Part shown: positions 34,299 through 43,918 of the stretch, piece by piece
How the letters are laid out: each line of letters opens with the position of its first letter
Numbering within the stretch: position 1 is the stretch's first letter
Source: Zetaproteobacteria bacterium CG1_02_55_237
GTDB taxonomy: Bacteria > Pseudomonadota > Zetaproteobacteria > Mariprofundales > Mariprofundaceae
Assembly (NCBI GenBank): GCA_001871195.1
Contig: MNXA01000019.1
Coordinates: 1 to 62,763 of the forward strand
DNA: 62,763 bases
Direction: 5' to 3'
Translations under genes and position numbers: made by a program
The notes under the pieces: generated by a model
What the model saw: the letters and a program-made list of their open reading frames with translations, nothing else
Told to the model about the DNA's origin: nothing
Database searches by the model: none

Positions 34299-35606
34299 TC
34301 AGAACGCATACTGGGCCATCAGGTAGCCGAATTTCGCTTGGTCTGCCTTGCCGGCGTTACGTTCGGTAACCGCAGCGCCCGGATTGAAGATGCCGAACAG
34401 ACCGACCAGTTTCAGGCCTTTAAGCGCTGCAACCTTATACACAAGCTTGAAATCGATTTCAGTACCAGCCTTGGTTTGTGCATAGGTCGTTGCGCCGGCA
34501 AAGACATTGCCTGTGCCCACAACATTCAGCCAGTCACCCTGTGCCTTATCCAGAGAAAGGAAATGAAAATCGCCGATGAAGGTCAAGCCATCCAGCGGAG
34601 ATGTTTTCACAGACAGACGCATATCCTTCATGTTGGCCCATGAGAAGAAATCCATTTCGCCGTATTGGGCATGATTGGTGTGATACGGGAAGACAAAGTC
34701 CTTGTGCGTGGTCGCATTGGCCTTGTCATCGCCGGGACTGAAGTCGTATTCAGCACCGATGCGCGTTTTCCAGAAATCGAATGTATAACCCGCTTTCACG
34801 GCATAGGCCGATGCCTTCTGTGATACGCCATTGGACCAGGTTCCGCTCTGCATGGCTGCCTCGGCTGTACCATCAAAGCCACTCCATGCGCCGAACAGGC
34901 GGGCACCATAGGTATTCATATTGCGTCCCTTGCCTACAGCAGCCTTCTGATTGTGCTGCCAGTTGATCAAATAGGTATCGATGCCGCTGTTCGGCGCGAA
35001 TGTGTACGTGCCATAAGCACCGATCAAACGACGATCCTCCCATGTCACCAGCGATTGCCCCTGAGGACCAGGGCTTGTGGCCGTGACAGTCGGTGTAGGC
35101 GTCATCATGCCGATATCCGCCGGATGTACCGCAAAGACATCGAGAGACAGCGGGCCGGATTTATACATACCCTTCACGCCGTCAAAGGTGCGGGCCACAT
35201 CCTTCCAGCCCAAGTGACCCAACAGACGCTGATCACCATAGACCAGTTGCTGGCGACCAAGCCTGAGAGCAAAGTCAGCGATGTCGTACTGCAGATAGGC
35301 TTGCAGAAGATCGGCCTGGGTAAAGTTCTGCGTGCCATTGGCTACGGTATGATTCTTGATGATGACAGCCTGAGGCTGTAACAAGGCCGTCAATCCATAG
35401 CCCAGATCGCCTTGGGCTTTCAGATAAAGGCGGGAATCGAATTCCCAAGCGTTATTGTTGACCGTTGAATTAAAATCATAGTTATTGAACGACTGATAGC
35501 GCTCTCGCAAATCGCCATTCACCGTCCAGCTTGCAGCCTGAGCCTGTGCTCCAATCATCATAAAGGCCATGGACAGCCATACATATTTCATCATTCCTGA
35601 TTTCAC
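34299..35606 (-). CDS. Alginate-export-family outer membrane porin
   Basis: A 435-residue beta-barrel. After a signal (MMKYVWLSMAFMMIGAQAQA) come amphipathic strands such as WTVNGDLRERYQSFNNYDF, ADLLQAYLQYDIADFALRLG, RQQLVYGDQRLLG and a final FGYLMAQYAF ending in Phe as porins do. The GRQQL..G.QR motif is typical of the alginate_exp domain, which also occurs in porins unrelated to alginate. The GTG start follows GGGAG. It lies downstream of nirK on the same strand; no alginate genes are present. Confidence 0.8.
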   Translation of the reverse strand: MKSGMMKYVWLSMAFMMIGAQAQAASWTVNGDLRERYQSFNNYDFNSTVNNNAWEFDSRLYLKAQGDLGYGLTALLQPQAVIIKNHTVANGTQNFTQADLLQAYLQYDIADFALRLGRQQLVYGDQRLLGHLGWKDVARTFDGVKGMYKSGPLSLDVFAVHPADIGMMTPTPTVTATSPGPQGQSLVTWEDRRLIGAYGTYTFAPNSGIDTYLINWQHNQKAAVGKGRNMNTYGARLFGAWSGFDGTAEAAMQSGTWSNGVSQKASAYAVKAGYTFDFWKTRIGAEYDFSPGDDKANATTHKDFVFPYHTNHAQYGEMDFFSWANMKDMRLSVKTSPLDGLTFIGDFHFLSLDKAQGDWLNVVGTGNVFAGATTYAQTKAGTEIDFKLVYKVAALKGLKLVGLFGIFNPGAAVTERNAGKADQAKFGYLMAQYAF

Positions 35607-35775
35607 TTCGATCTCCCTGGAGTCCGTATTTACATGCTTATTCAGCGCCCTGGTGCAGCCATTGGCAGACACGGGGCTTGTGCCCGGTGCTGCAGCACAT
35701 ACGAGCATGGCCGCGTCTGATGCCTTGCAAGCTATGGGCGGCAGTTTTGTCTGCCACCCATGCTATGACAGGCTG

Positions 35776-36861
35776 TTATTGAATAGGCGTTGGCTTCTTA
35801 AGCTGCTGCATCAAATCATTGTTCCATTCGCCGGAGACATTGATATGAGCCACTGCGCCCAACAGAATGGCTTCGATCAGATTATGGCTCAAATACACAT
35901 GCAGCCCCGGCTGCCTGAAGGTGTAGATGGCAGCACCCGCAGAACCTGCAGCGATTACCCAGCTTTCCAAACCGGTCATGGGTACATCCGAGAAGTTCCC
36001 GCGCTCCCAGACATAATCCCCGTGACCACCAATCAGATGTGGAAATGACTGGCGATTGGCCTGTTCATGAACAATCAGCACCGTATCACCAACCTCAGCT
36101 TTCAATGCATTATCCCCGGTCAGCGCGCCCTTCACACCGTTAAAGACAACATGGGTCGGGGTCAGGGTTTTCATCACCTTCATATCGTCACCATAGCTAT
36201 CGATCGGCTTTGCATAACGCTTGTATACGCCGTTCTCATCCTTGGGGATGTAGTAGTCCTGTTCGCCGATATAAAATGCTTTGTTGTACTTGACCTGCTT
36301 CCCGGCCTTATCCTTCAGACCATCCCTTGGCAGCACCATGATGGCGCCATTCATGCCATGCACTACATGCCACGGAATCATCGCTCCACCCGGCGCGCAG
36401 TGATAAACAAACACCCCTGCCTTGACGGCCTTGAAACGCAATACCACCTCTTCACCCGGTTTGACGATGGTCAGCGCGCCGCCGCCCAAAGCACCCGTTG
36501 CAGCATGGAAATCAATGTTGTGGCTTAAGGTGCTGGAGGCTGAATTGACCAGTGTCAGCTCTACGTAATCGTTTTCATGCACCACGATGATAGGGCCGGG
36601 AACACTGCCGTTGAACGTAAATGCATGGATAAAGACACCCTTATCAATCTCGATCTCTTTTTCCTGCATGACCATTTTTACCTGAACAATCTTTGGCGCA
36701 CCTGTGACCGCTTGCTCGTGTTCAGGCAGATATGGTGGGGCAACCAGCGTTTGCGTCACCCGCTCCAAACCATCAATCCCTGTTGCTTTCGCCGTACTGC
36801 CAAGCATAAAAACGGCTGCGAGCCCGACTCCCAATAAGCCGAGCATGTTTTTTGTTTTCAT
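35776..36861 (-). CDS. nirK: Copper-containing nitrite reductase, NO-forming
   Basis: Periplasmic enzyme that reduces nitrite to nitric oxide. After a signal peptide, two cupredoxin domains show type 1 copper ligands H114, C155, H165, M170 and type 2 ligands H119, H154 and H326, with the catalytic D117 and H275 (numbered from MKTKN). The loop [11 protein letters not shown] is one residue longer than the CAPPGMVPWH of the Alcaligenes enzyme. GAGG lies before the ATG. No nirV, nor or nos gene is seen in the window, so denitrification here is partial or continued elsewhere. Confidence 0.95.
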   Translation of the reverse strand: MKTKNMLGLLGVGLAAVFMLGSTAKATGIDGLERVTQTLVAPPYLPEHEQAVTGAPKIVQVKMVMQEKEIEIDKGVFIHAFTFNGSVPGPIIVVHENDYVELTLVNSASSTLSHNIDFHAATGALGGGALTIVKPGEEVVLRFKAVKAGVFVYHCAPGGAMIPWHVVHGMNGAIMVLPRDGLKDKAGKQVKYNKAFYIGEQDYYIPKDENGVYKRYAKPIDSYGDDMKVMKTLTPTHVVFNGVKGALTGDNALKAEVGDTVLIVHEQANRQSFPHLIGGHGDYVWERGNFSDVPMTGLESWVIAAGSAGAAIYTFRQPGLHVYLSHNLIEAILLGAVAHINVSGEWNNDLMQQLKKPTPIQ

Positions 36862-36952
36862 TTGTTTCCTCTCTTTATTTTTTCGCAGGGCGCGGAAAAT
36901 AGATGTGCGCAACTGCAATGAGAGGATGGTAAATTAGCCGTTCAGAGATACC

Positions 36953-36966
36953 TTGATGTATATCAA
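36953..36966 (-). promoter_or_regulatory. FNR/Dnr-type operator upstream of nirK
   Basis: TTGATGTATATCAA matches TTGAT-N4-ATCAA at every fixed position. Its centre is 98 bp from the nirK start. TACCAT on the minus strand is placed so that the site centre would lie near -41.5, as for activation by FNR, NnrR or Dnr. Oxygen- and NO-dependent control of nirK is therefore likely. Confidence 0.85.
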
Positions 36967-37006
36967 AAAAAGAGACCCGGAATGTTAAATCAGTGTTTTT
37001 CCGGGC

Positions 37007-37513
37007 TTAGCGTTGCCAATCTTTATTAACATGAAGCGACTGCCTGCGTTTCGCTTGCTGTGAAAAATATAAAGGAGCAAAGAAAATCAGCATACACTCA
37101 AGGCCTAAAAGAATCTTGGAAGCACTCTTCACAAATTCGCTGATCGAATGCACATGAAAACCTACGCAAAAACCGGCCTGAACAACGATCACAGACAATC
37201 CGGTAATGAGTGTTGCCAGATAAATCACAAGGCGTGCTGTGCTGTGCTTTCCCTTGAGAAGTAAATAAAATCTGGTGGTTAAAAATACGATACAAGTCAG
37301 AACGAAGTTGCCGACTACAAAAACAAGTTGTGAAGGAAAGCCTGTACTGCCTGCCATCCCGGCAATCGACTGACCCATATGGAATAATGCCCTCAGGGTC
37401 GGCTCGGCCAACAGGCTGAGGAAATCCAACCCGTATTCAAAGAAAAACAATGCGGCGACAGCAATAAGGAAAACGATTGCGATATTCAAAATGATCTGCC
37501 GGCTACTTGTCAT
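37007..37513 (-). CDS. Unknown four-helix membrane protein, paralogue A
   Basis: About 168 residues with four hydrophobic segments. Not recognised. It is clearly related to the upstream gene: FFFEYGLDFL, SIAGMAG, VGNFVLTCIVFLTTRFYLLLKGKHS, VVQAGFCVGF, ISEFVKSASKILLGLE and FFAPLYFSQQAKRR all have counterparts there. The start MTSSRQIILN was set by that alignment; TTG 37576 or ATG 37567 would add about 20 residues. It lies 145 bp upstream of nirK, outside the FNR site. Low-oxygen or nitrogen-oxide linkage is possible by position only. Confidence 0.7.
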   Translation of the reverse strand: MTSSRQIILNIAIVFLIAVAALFFFEYGLDFLSLLAEPTLRALFHMGQSIAGMAGSTGFPSQLVFVVGNFVLTCIVFLTTRFYLLLKGKHSTARLVIYLATLITGLSVIVVQAGFCVGFHVHSISEFVKSASKILLGLECMLIFFAPLYFSQQAKRRQSLHVNKDWQR

Positions 37514-37594
37514 AAACTCAGAAACACCGGGCCAGATGGATGCCACACGAAAGAGGAACAAGGCCATCCTGAGCAAGGATGTTGAGGGGGGTGT

Positions 37595-38119
37595 TCATTG
37601 GTCACCCGGAAGTTGATCTGTATATTCATGATTCAAGGGCTCCGGATGCTTTCTACTTGCCTGCAGGGAATAATATAGAGGTGCATAGGAAATCAATACA
37701 CCCTCAAGTCCAAACAGAACCTTGGAAACATCCGTCAGCCATTCGCTGATCACGTTCGGCGGGAAACCTCTACAAAAACCAGCTTGAATGAGCATCAGGG
37801 AAAAGCCGGCAATAAGTGTTAAGCCGGCAATCACAACCCGTTCCCATGTGTGCCTTCCCCTGAGGAGAGCGTAAAATCCTGTAGATAAAAAAATAACGCA
37901 GGTCAGCAGAAAGTTTCCAATCAGATAAAAGGCCAGTGCAACAACTGGTCCATTGCCCGCCATACCTGCAATCGCCTTGCCTATAGAAATCAGTTCTTTT
38001 AGAACCCATTCAAGATATTCACCCAGGAAGTTCAGTCCATATTCAAGAAAAAAAACCCCGCCGATTATCATCGCGAATATCGCTGTAATGAGCAAAATGG
38101 CTTTATGGTTCTTTCTCAT
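37595..38119 (-). CDS. Unknown four-helix membrane protein, paralogue B
   Basis: A 174-residue protein with four hydrophobic segments and the shared features FFLEYGLNFL, AIAGMAG, LIGNFLLTCVIFLSTGFYALLRGRH, IQAGFCRGF, ISEWLTDVSKVLFGLE and YAPLYYSLQASRK. The short loop with a single conserved Cys (AGFC) and the LLxGxH motif recur in both copies. It starts 4 bp after the crcB stop, so it is translated from the rarA-crcB message. No family is recognised. Confidence 0.75.
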   Translation of the reverse strand: MRKNHKAILLITAIFAMIIGGVFFLEYGLNFLGEYLEWVLKELISIGKAIAGMAGNGPVVALAFYLIGNFLLTCVIFLSTGFYALLRGRHTWERVVIAGLTLIAGFSLMLIQAGFCRGFPPNVISEWLTDVSKVLFGLEGVLISYAPLYYSLQASRKHPEPLNHEYTDQLPGDQ

Positions 38120-38123
38120 GGCG

Positions 38124-38498
38124 TCAAAAATATCGTGCCAGTTGGATGCCAAGCCAGGTAAGAACAAGGCAGATGGCGACTTGCCCAAAGACATTGACGG
38201 CGGCAAGGCCGAACGCCCCCTGCTCCATCAGGCGAATCGATTCCATCGAGTAGGTGGAGAAGGTGGTGAAGGCACCAAGCAGGCCGACAGTAAGCATCAG
38301 GCGAAGCAGTTCACTGTAAGAGGAACGCTCCAGCAGATAGACGAAGAGGAACCCGAGAGCAAAGCTCCCCAGCGCATTGACTGCGAAGGTTCCCCATGGA
38401 AATGAACTTCCACTGGCGCGCTGAATGGCCCCGGCCAACAGCCAGCGCAGCGAAGCGCCAATCGCTCCACCAGCGGCCACAGCAAGCAACTGCCTCAC
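38124..38498 (-). CDS. crcB: Fluoride channel (Fluc/CrcB)
   Basis: A 124-residue four-helix protein that exports fluoride as a dual-topology dimer. It has GGAIGASLRWLL, GTFAVNALGSFALGF with the pore Asn, and the TVGLLGAFTTFSTYSME stretch with the phenylalanine box and Na+ site. The GTG start overlaps the rarA stop (GTGA). No fluoride riboswitch can precede it, because the gene starts inside rarA. Confidence 0.92.
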   Translation of the reverse strand: MRQLLAVAAGGAIGASLRWLLAGAIQRASGSSFPWGTFAVNALGSFALGFLFVYLLERSSYSELLRLMLTVGLLGAFTTFSTYSMESIRLMEQGAFGLAAVNVFGQVAICLVLTWLGIQLARYF

Positions 38499-39811
38499 TT
38501 CTTCCCGCCCTTTCCATTCTTCATGCCACGATGTTCCTCCAGCCAACGTATGCGTTCACCCAGCTTACGCTCAAAACCTCTGTCCGTCGGCCTGTACAGG
38601 CCCTGACCATCAACCCCGTCGGGAAAGTGTCCCTGTGTCACCACAGCATCCTCAGCATCGTGCGCATATTGATAACCTGCACCATGCCCCAACTCCTGCA
38701 TCAGTTTAGTCGGTGCATTACGCAAATGCATCGGAACCGGTGCATCCGGGTATTCCCGCGCCAGAAGCCGTGCCGCCTTCTCGGCAACATAAGCAGCATT
38801 GCTTTTCGGCGCCAGTGCCAGATAGATCACAGATTCAAACAGGCCCTGCTCTCCCTCCGGTGAACCAAGCACCTCATACATGCGCCGGGCCTCAAGGGTG
38901 ATACTCAACGCATGCGGATCGGCCAGCCCGATATCCTCCGTGGCCATACGAATCAAGCGCCGGGCTATATACAAAGGCTCCTCACCGGCTTGCAGCATGC
39001 GTGCCAGCCAGTAGGTAGCGGCATCGGCATCGGAGTCACGCACACATTTATGCAGTGCAGAGATCAAATCATAGTGGAAATCCCCGTCGCGATCATACTG
39101 CGCTGATTTGCGGCCCCAGTGCGTCTGCACCTCAGGTAACGTCCAGTGCTTTGCAGGGAATGCGTCGCTTAATGCCTCCAGTGCATTAAGCACATAGCGG
39201 GCGTCGCCGGACGCTGCAGAAGCCAGCCAGTCAGCAGCATCAGAAGCCAGAGAGAAACCATCATTTTCTTCACGCAGGGAGGCCACGCCGCGCTCGACTA
39301 TCTGGCAAAGCCCGGCCGCATCAATGGGTTTGAGTACAATCACCCGACAGCGCGACATCAACGCATTGTTCAGCGAGAAAGAAGGATTCTCCGTGGTTGC
39401 TCCGACAAGCACCAGCGTCCCCTCTTCGATATAGGGCAGTAGCACATCCTGCTGTGCCTTGTTGAAGCGATGGATTTCATCGAGGAAAAGAAGGTAACTG
39501 CGTCCTTCGGCACGGGAGCGTTTGACCACGTCCTGCACCTCGGCCTTGCCTGCCGACACAGCGGAAAGATGCGCAAAGGGCATATCGGCCGCCTCAGCCA
39601 TGATGTTGGCCAAGGTTGTCTTGCCCACACCAGGTGGTCCCCAGAACACACAGGAAGAAGCGTGCCCTTCCCTGACCAGTGCGGCAAACCAGGAATCTTC
39701 GCCAGTTAATTGCGGCTGCCCGACCACTTCTTCGAGACGGCGCGGCCGCAACCTGTGCGCCAGCGGCGCGGCGGCCGCAGTATCCTCAAAAAGCTCCCTG
39801 GTGTTCAGCAA
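38495..39811 (-). CDS. rarA: Replication-associated recombination protein A (MgsA)
   Basis: AAA+ ATPase acting at stalled forks. It has LAHRLRPRRLEEVVGQ, FWGPPGVGKTTLANIM, FLDEIHRFNKAQQD, LVGATTENPSFSLN, the RarA C-terminal VYLALAPKSNAAY and PMHLRNAPTKLM. About 438 residues from a TTG that starts 4 bp after the FadL-type stop. A further in-frame ATG at 39874 lies within the porin gene and is the alternative; the start is uncertain because ribosome-site spacing at TTG is short. Confidence 0.92.
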   Translation of the reverse strand: MLNTRELFEDTAAAAPLAHRLRPRRLEEVVGQPQLTGEDSWFAALVREGHASSCVFWGPPGVGKTTLANIMAEAADMPFAHLSAVSAGKAEVQDVVKRSRAEGRSYLLFLDEIHRFNKAQQDVLLPYIEEGTLVLVGATTENPSFSLNNALMSRCRVIVLKPIDAAGLCQIVERGVASLREENDGFSLASDAADWLASAASGDARYVLNALEALSDAFPAKHWTLPEVQTHWGRKSAQYDRDGDFHYDLISALHKCVRDSDADAATYWLARMLQAGEEPLYIARRLIRMATEDIGLADPHALSITLEARRMYEVLGSPEGEQGLFESVIYLALAPKSNAAYVAEKAARLLAREYPDAPVPMHLRNAPTKLMQELGHGAGYQYAHDAEDAVVTQGHFPDGVDGQGLYRPTDRGFERKLGERIRWLEEHRGMKNGKGGKK

Positions 39812-39815
39812 AGCC

Positions 39816-40973
39816 TCAAAAATGTTTGCCGACAGATAACGCCAGGCTCTGCCGGCGATTTCTATAGGTGCCATCGAAAGCACTGGCATTATTGATGGTG
39901 CGCTTGGCGGCAAAGGAATACACATAGGCCAGATCGAAATGCACACCGATCATGTCTGCCCCTGCACCCAGCGACACACGATGCATATTGGCATCAGCAA
40001 TCCGGGCGTTGAAACCACCATCCTTGCTTGCCGCCTGATCGAAGGCATAACCAAAGCGCAGTGTCGTATTCTCACGCCAGAACCAGGTCGCACCTGTCAT
40101 CAGCGCGAAGCTGTCGCGCAGGCTCAAAGGATTGAGTTCGGCTGTGGAGCCCACCACATCAAGATTTTTCTGTCTGGACCAGCGGGTCCATGAGGTATCC
40201 ACCTCAATACGCAGCTTATCATTAAACACATGCATGGCACCGATGCGTGCCACATCCGGTAGCTTGACCTTGACGCTGGCATTGCCATTCACGGCTCCGC
40301 TTGCTGTACCACTGAGCTTGATGGTGGCACCACTTTTAAGCATGGCGCCGATAGCCCAGGCCGGGCGCGGATGCCACAGTGCACTGATATGCCCGCCGAA
40401 ACCGGCCTTATCCCTTCCGCTAAAGGTCGTCACCGTGCTACTCACTTCGCCCTTGGCCAAATACCAGTCGCCACCCACGGCAACGGCCAGACTGCTGCTT
40501 GCCGCATACACCGTATCCAGCCCCACATGCAGAGCATCAAAGGAGGTGCTTTTGGCCACCCCACCAAACGCCGTACCCCAGCCGGTACTCAGCGCATAAG
40601 GTGTATCGAAAGCAAACCCGAGACCCCAATTGCTGCCTTCGGGCATCCAGTTGCCGTACAGACCGGCAAGGTTGGCAAGTTTCTTGTCGTTGTACGGCGT
40701 GCCCCGTGCCGCAGTCTGCTGCACTGACTGATTCTCGAAACGCAAGGCTCCGGAGAAGGCCAGATTCACGCCCGGCTGCCAGGCCAGTCCTGCCGGGTTG
40801 TAGTGCATGGCGGTCGGGTCATCGGCCGTGGCCGTAAAGGCATTGCCTGCACCTGCAGCCCCGGCAGACATATCCAGCGCAGCAAACGCTGCACCCTGTG
40901 CCCGCTCCGGGCTTATCAGGCCTGCCGGTAACACTCCGGCCAGAATCAACAGCAGCATCCAATAACGTTTCAT
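39816..40973 (-). CDS. FadL/OmpP1-family outer membrane transporter
   Basis: A 385-residue long-chain fatty acid/hydrophobic-compound channel. The signal (MKRYWMLLLILAGVLPAG) is followed by the hatch region with the family motif SAGAAGAGNAFTATADDPTAMHYNPAGLAW, then barrel strands and a terminal SVGKHF. The ATG is preceded by GGGAA. It lies between lolA and rarA. The substrate is unknown; no fad genes are in the window. Confidence 0.88.
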   Translation of the reverse strand: MKRYWMLLLILAGVLPAGLISPERAQGAAFAALDMSAGAAGAGNAFTATADDPTAMHYNPAGLAWQPGVNLAFSGALRFENQSVQQTAARGTPYNDKKLANLAGLYGNWMPEGSNWGLGFAFDTPYALSTGWGTAFGGVAKSTSFDALHVGLDTVYAASSSLAVAVGGDWYLAKGEVSSTVTTFSGRDKAGFGGHISALWHPRPAWAIGAMLKSGATIKLSGTASGAVNGNASVKVKLPDVARIGAMHVFNDKLRIEVDTSWTRWSRQKNLDVVGSTAELNPLSLRDSFALMTGATWFWRENTTLRFGYAFDQAASKDGGFNARIADANMHRVSLGAGADMIGVHFDLAYVYSFAAKRTINNASAFDGTYRNRRQSLALSVGKHF

Positions 40974-41045
40974 CAATTCCCTTCCATTTGTTTCGTCATT
41001 CCGGCCTCGTGTGAACAGAAACCGTTTCATCATATCGATAAGCGC

Positions 41046-41717
41046 TTAGCGCAGCGGCACCACATCCACACCCGCAGGTGGCACAAACACAAAAAGTCCT
41101 GCATCCGGCGCCTGCAAATGCATATCCAGCAGGCTGATACGGTTGGTATTGCCCAGCGCATCCTGCCCCTCGATATAATCCAGACGGCCGCCACGCACAC
41201 CAAGCCAAACCTTGGTTGCGGCAGCAAGGCGGACATAATAGCGATGTTCGGAGGCCTGCGCCTCAAGCAGATGCACATCGGCAAGACCCAGGCGACCGCT
41301 GAGCAATTGCATCACAGCCGGGTCCACATCACGCATCTCTTCAAGCACGCTTACCTGCATCAGGTCCGGCTCATAGTGCCAGATGGAAAAACCATCGCTG
41401 ATAAACAGCTGCTCGAATGGCTCGATATAACGCCAGCGGAAACGGCCGGGCGGCAACACATCAAGTTCGCCGCGATACTGCTGCCGGGAGCCATCGGAGA
41501 ATTGCAGCGATTGCTGAAAGGTGGCGGAAAACCCGTGGGCATCCTTGAGATTACGCAGTACAGAGGATAGCTCTTCAGGCAGGGGAAGAGACACCTCAAC
41601 AGGAATAAGCTCAGGCGCCGCAGCTGCAGGCATGGCAAATGCAGACACGATGCCAAACAGGAGGCCGGCGGCCAGTACCCATGTCCTACCGTGCAGCATG
41701 GCATACACAGGATTCAT
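41046..41717 (-). CDS. lolA: Outer-membrane lipoprotein carrier protein LolA
   Basis: Periplasmic carrier from LolCDE to LolB. After a signal peptide (HGRTWVLAAGLLFGIVSAFA) it has SATFQQSLQFSDGSRQQYRG, GRFRWRYIEPFEQLFISDG, MQVSVLEEM and LLDMHLQAPDAGLFVFVPPAGVDVV, all LolA-like. 223 residues. It overlaps the ftsK stop by 4 bp, the classical ftsK-lolA pair, and lies upstream of the FadL-type gene. Confidence 0.92.
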   Translation of the reverse strand: MNPVYAMLHGRTWVLAAGLLFGIVSAFAMPAAAAPELIPVEVSLPLPEELSSVLRNLKDAHGFSATFQQSLQFSDGSRQQYRGELDVLPPGRFRWRYIEPFEQLFISDGFSIWHYEPDLMQVSVLEEMRDVDPAVMQLLSGRLGLADVHLLEAQASEHRYYVRLAAATKVWLGVRGGRLDYIEGQDALGNTNRISLLDMHLQAPDAGLFVFVPPAGVDVVPLR

Positions 41718-43918
41718 TCAATCCCTCCGCCGCCATCTTCCATCGAACGTGCCATGACCTTGCGCATGCCACCTGAGCCAGGCGGTGAAACCAGACCTTC
41801 GCGTTCCATCTGCTCAACGATACGGCTGGCCCGGTTGTAACCCACGCGCAGATAGCGCTGCACCATGGATACCGAACACTGTCCTTTCTGGATAACCAGA
41901 TCGGCAGCTTCATCATATCTGTCGTCGGCCTCATCTCCATCCAGGCCGCCATCAGGATCGGCATCGGGTGCCTGAAACACCTCTTCGTGATACTCGGGTT
42001 TGCCCTGTGCCTTGAGGTGTTCAACCAGCCCCGACACTTCGGCATCGGAAACAAAAGCACCGTGCACACGCCGCAAATCGCGTCCGCCGGAAAGAATCAG
42101 CGAATCACCATGGCCAAGCAGCTGCTCGGCACCCATCGAGTCGAGGATGGTGCGTGAATCAATACGCGAGGACACCTGAAAGGAAATACGAGTAGGCAGA
42201 TTCGCCTTGATCAGGCCGGTAATCACATCCACGCTGGGGCGTTGCGTGGCAAGAATCAGATGCAGGCCGGCAGCACGCGCCTTCTGTGCCAGACGACAGA
42301 TGGATTGCTCCACTTCCTTGCCGGCCACCATCATCAGATCGGCCAGCTCATCAATCACAATAACGATATACGGCAGGCGCTCGACATCAGGAATCTTGCT
42401 GACGGCCTTATTGTAGCCCTCCAGATTGCGCACCTTGGCCTCGGACATCAGACGGTAGCGCCGTTCCATCTCATACACCGCCCATGCCAATGCCTTGGCC
42501 GCCTTGTGCGGATCGATCACCACCGGCACCAGCAGATGCGGAATATCGTTATACATCGACAACTCAAGCATCTTCGGATCAACCATGATCATGCGCAGAT
42601 CCTTGGGTGAATAGGTCATCAGCATCGAGCAGATCATGCCGTTCACACCCACGGACTTACCGGAGCCTGTCGTACCGGCAATCAACAGATGCGGCATCTT
42701 GGCCAGATCAGCCACCACCGGATGACCGGAGATATCCACACCCAGAGCCAGGGGCAGGATGTGCTTCTTGTCTGAGAATTCCGGGCTTGCCAGCACCTCC
42801 TTCATATACACCATTTCCCGCTCTTCATTGGGCAGCTCGATGCCGACCACACTCTTGCCGGGGATGTTGCCCGCCACACGCACCGACACCGCACTCATCG
42901 AGCGCGCCAGATCATCCTGCAGGGCAACGATGCGGCTTACCTTGGTGCCCGGTGCAGGCTCAAACTCGAATTGGGTCACGACCGGACCGGGCTGCACGGC
43001 AATCACCTCGCCCTCAACCCGGTAATCCATCAGCTTTTTTTCCAGCATACGCGCCATGGCAGTCAGCGAGGCTTCATCATGCCCACGCGAGCGCTTGGCC
43101 GGCTTGTTGAACAGGGTCAGTGCCGGAAGCTTGAAGCCACCCTGCTTGGGCTCGTTCAGCGGCAATTCGGTCTGCTGCTGTTCACGCGCCTGTCTTGAGA
43201 CCTGAATCTCGACCTTGGTTGCCACATCCGGTTCTGATTTCGGTGGCTTGGGCGGGGCTGCCCGTTTGACCTCAGCGCGCTGCTCTCTCGCCTGCATGCG
43301 CTCCTTGCGACCGGCAAGCCGGGCACGCAGACCACTGAAAAAACTCAGTAGTGTCAGCGACACAGCATGCAACATGGCAAGCAGGCGACGTGTCAGCGTA
43401 AGCAGGGAAATATGTGATGCTGCGACAAAACTGCTCAACACCAGCGCCAGCAACAGCATATCCCGCCCGACTGCATGCAGGGGCTGGCTTAAGGCATCGG
43501 AAATCATGCCGCCCAGAGCACCACCAGCCCCGGCTGGTAATTGTGTGGTCAAATGGGGAGAAATCGCATCCAACAGCGTGCTGTGCGCGGCCATCAGGCC
43601 ACTGATGCCAAGCATCAGTGGAAGCCAGAACAGCGAGGTCCAGCCGCCCAGCACCGGCTGGCTGCCACGTGCCATGCGATAGACGGCAAAGATGGACAGC
43701 AGCAGCCAGAGCCATGCCGTATAGCCGAACAGCTGGTATAGAAAATCAGCCGCAAAGGCACCGAACAGGCCGACATGATTGCTGACTACATTGCCCGATA
43801 CGGCATGATTGAACGACGGATCAAGCGGAGAAAAACTGTATAGCGCCAGACCCAATGCCAGCACGAATGCGGCCAGCAACATGGCTGCCGCCTCGCCCAT
43901 CAGGTGCCGCACATTCAC
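41714..43918 (-). CDS. ftsK: DNA translocase FtsK
   Basis: Links septation to chromosome segregation. Four N-terminal transmembrane segments, a short basic/Pro linker (about 190-240), then the motor: AGTTGSGKSVGVNGMICSML Walker A, IVIDELADLMMVAGKEVE Walker B, RLAQKARAAGLHLILATQRP, and the gamma winged helix YDEAADLVIQKGQCSVSMVQ with RASRIVEQMEREGLV, which reads KOPS. 734 residues, shorter than E. coli but normal for many bacteria. The GTG start overlaps the RNase J stop (GTGA). Confidence 0.95.
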   Translation of the reverse strand: MNVRHLMGEAAAMLLAAFVLALGLALYSFSPLDPSFNHAVSGNVVSNHVGLFGAFAADFLYQLFGYTAWLWLLLSIFAVYRMARGSQPVLGGWTSLFWLPLMLGISGLMAAHSTLLDAISPHLTTQLPAGAGGALGGMISDALSQPLHAVGRDMLLLALVLSSFVAASHISLLTLTRRLLAMLHAVSLTLLSFFSGLRARLAGRKERMQAREQRAEVKRAAPPKPPKSEPDVATKVEIQVSRQAREQQQTELPLNEPKQGGFKLPALTLFNKPAKRSRGHDEASLTAMARMLEKKLMDYRVEGEVIAVQPGPVVTQFEFEPAPGTKVSRIVALQDDLARSMSAVSVRVAGNIPGKSVVGIELPNEEREMVYMKEVLASPEFSDKKHILPLALGVDISGHPVVADLAKMPHLLIAGTTGSGKSVGVNGMICSMLMTYSPKDLRMIMVDPKMLELSMYNDIPHLLVPVVIDPHKAAKALAWAVYEMERRYRLMSEAKVRNLEGYNKAVSKIPDVERLPYIVIVIDELADLMMVAGKEVEQSICRLAQKARAAGLHLILATQRPSVDVITGLIKANLPTRISFQVSSRIDSRTILDSMGAEQLLGHGDSLILSGGRDLRRVHGAFVSDAEVSGLVEHLKAQGKPEYHEEVFQAPDADPDGGLDGDEADDRYDEAADLVIQKGQCSVSMVQRYLRVGYNRASRIVEQMEREGLVSPPGSGGMRKVMARSMEDGGGGIE

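Noticed and set aside
35607-35775. A gene in the gap between nirK and the porin
   Set aside because: The frames lack ribosome sites and family features; the region is probably a leader for the porin.
38499-38700. Fluoride riboswitch in front of crcB
   Set aside because: crcB starts inside the end of rarA, leaving no room for a riboswitch.
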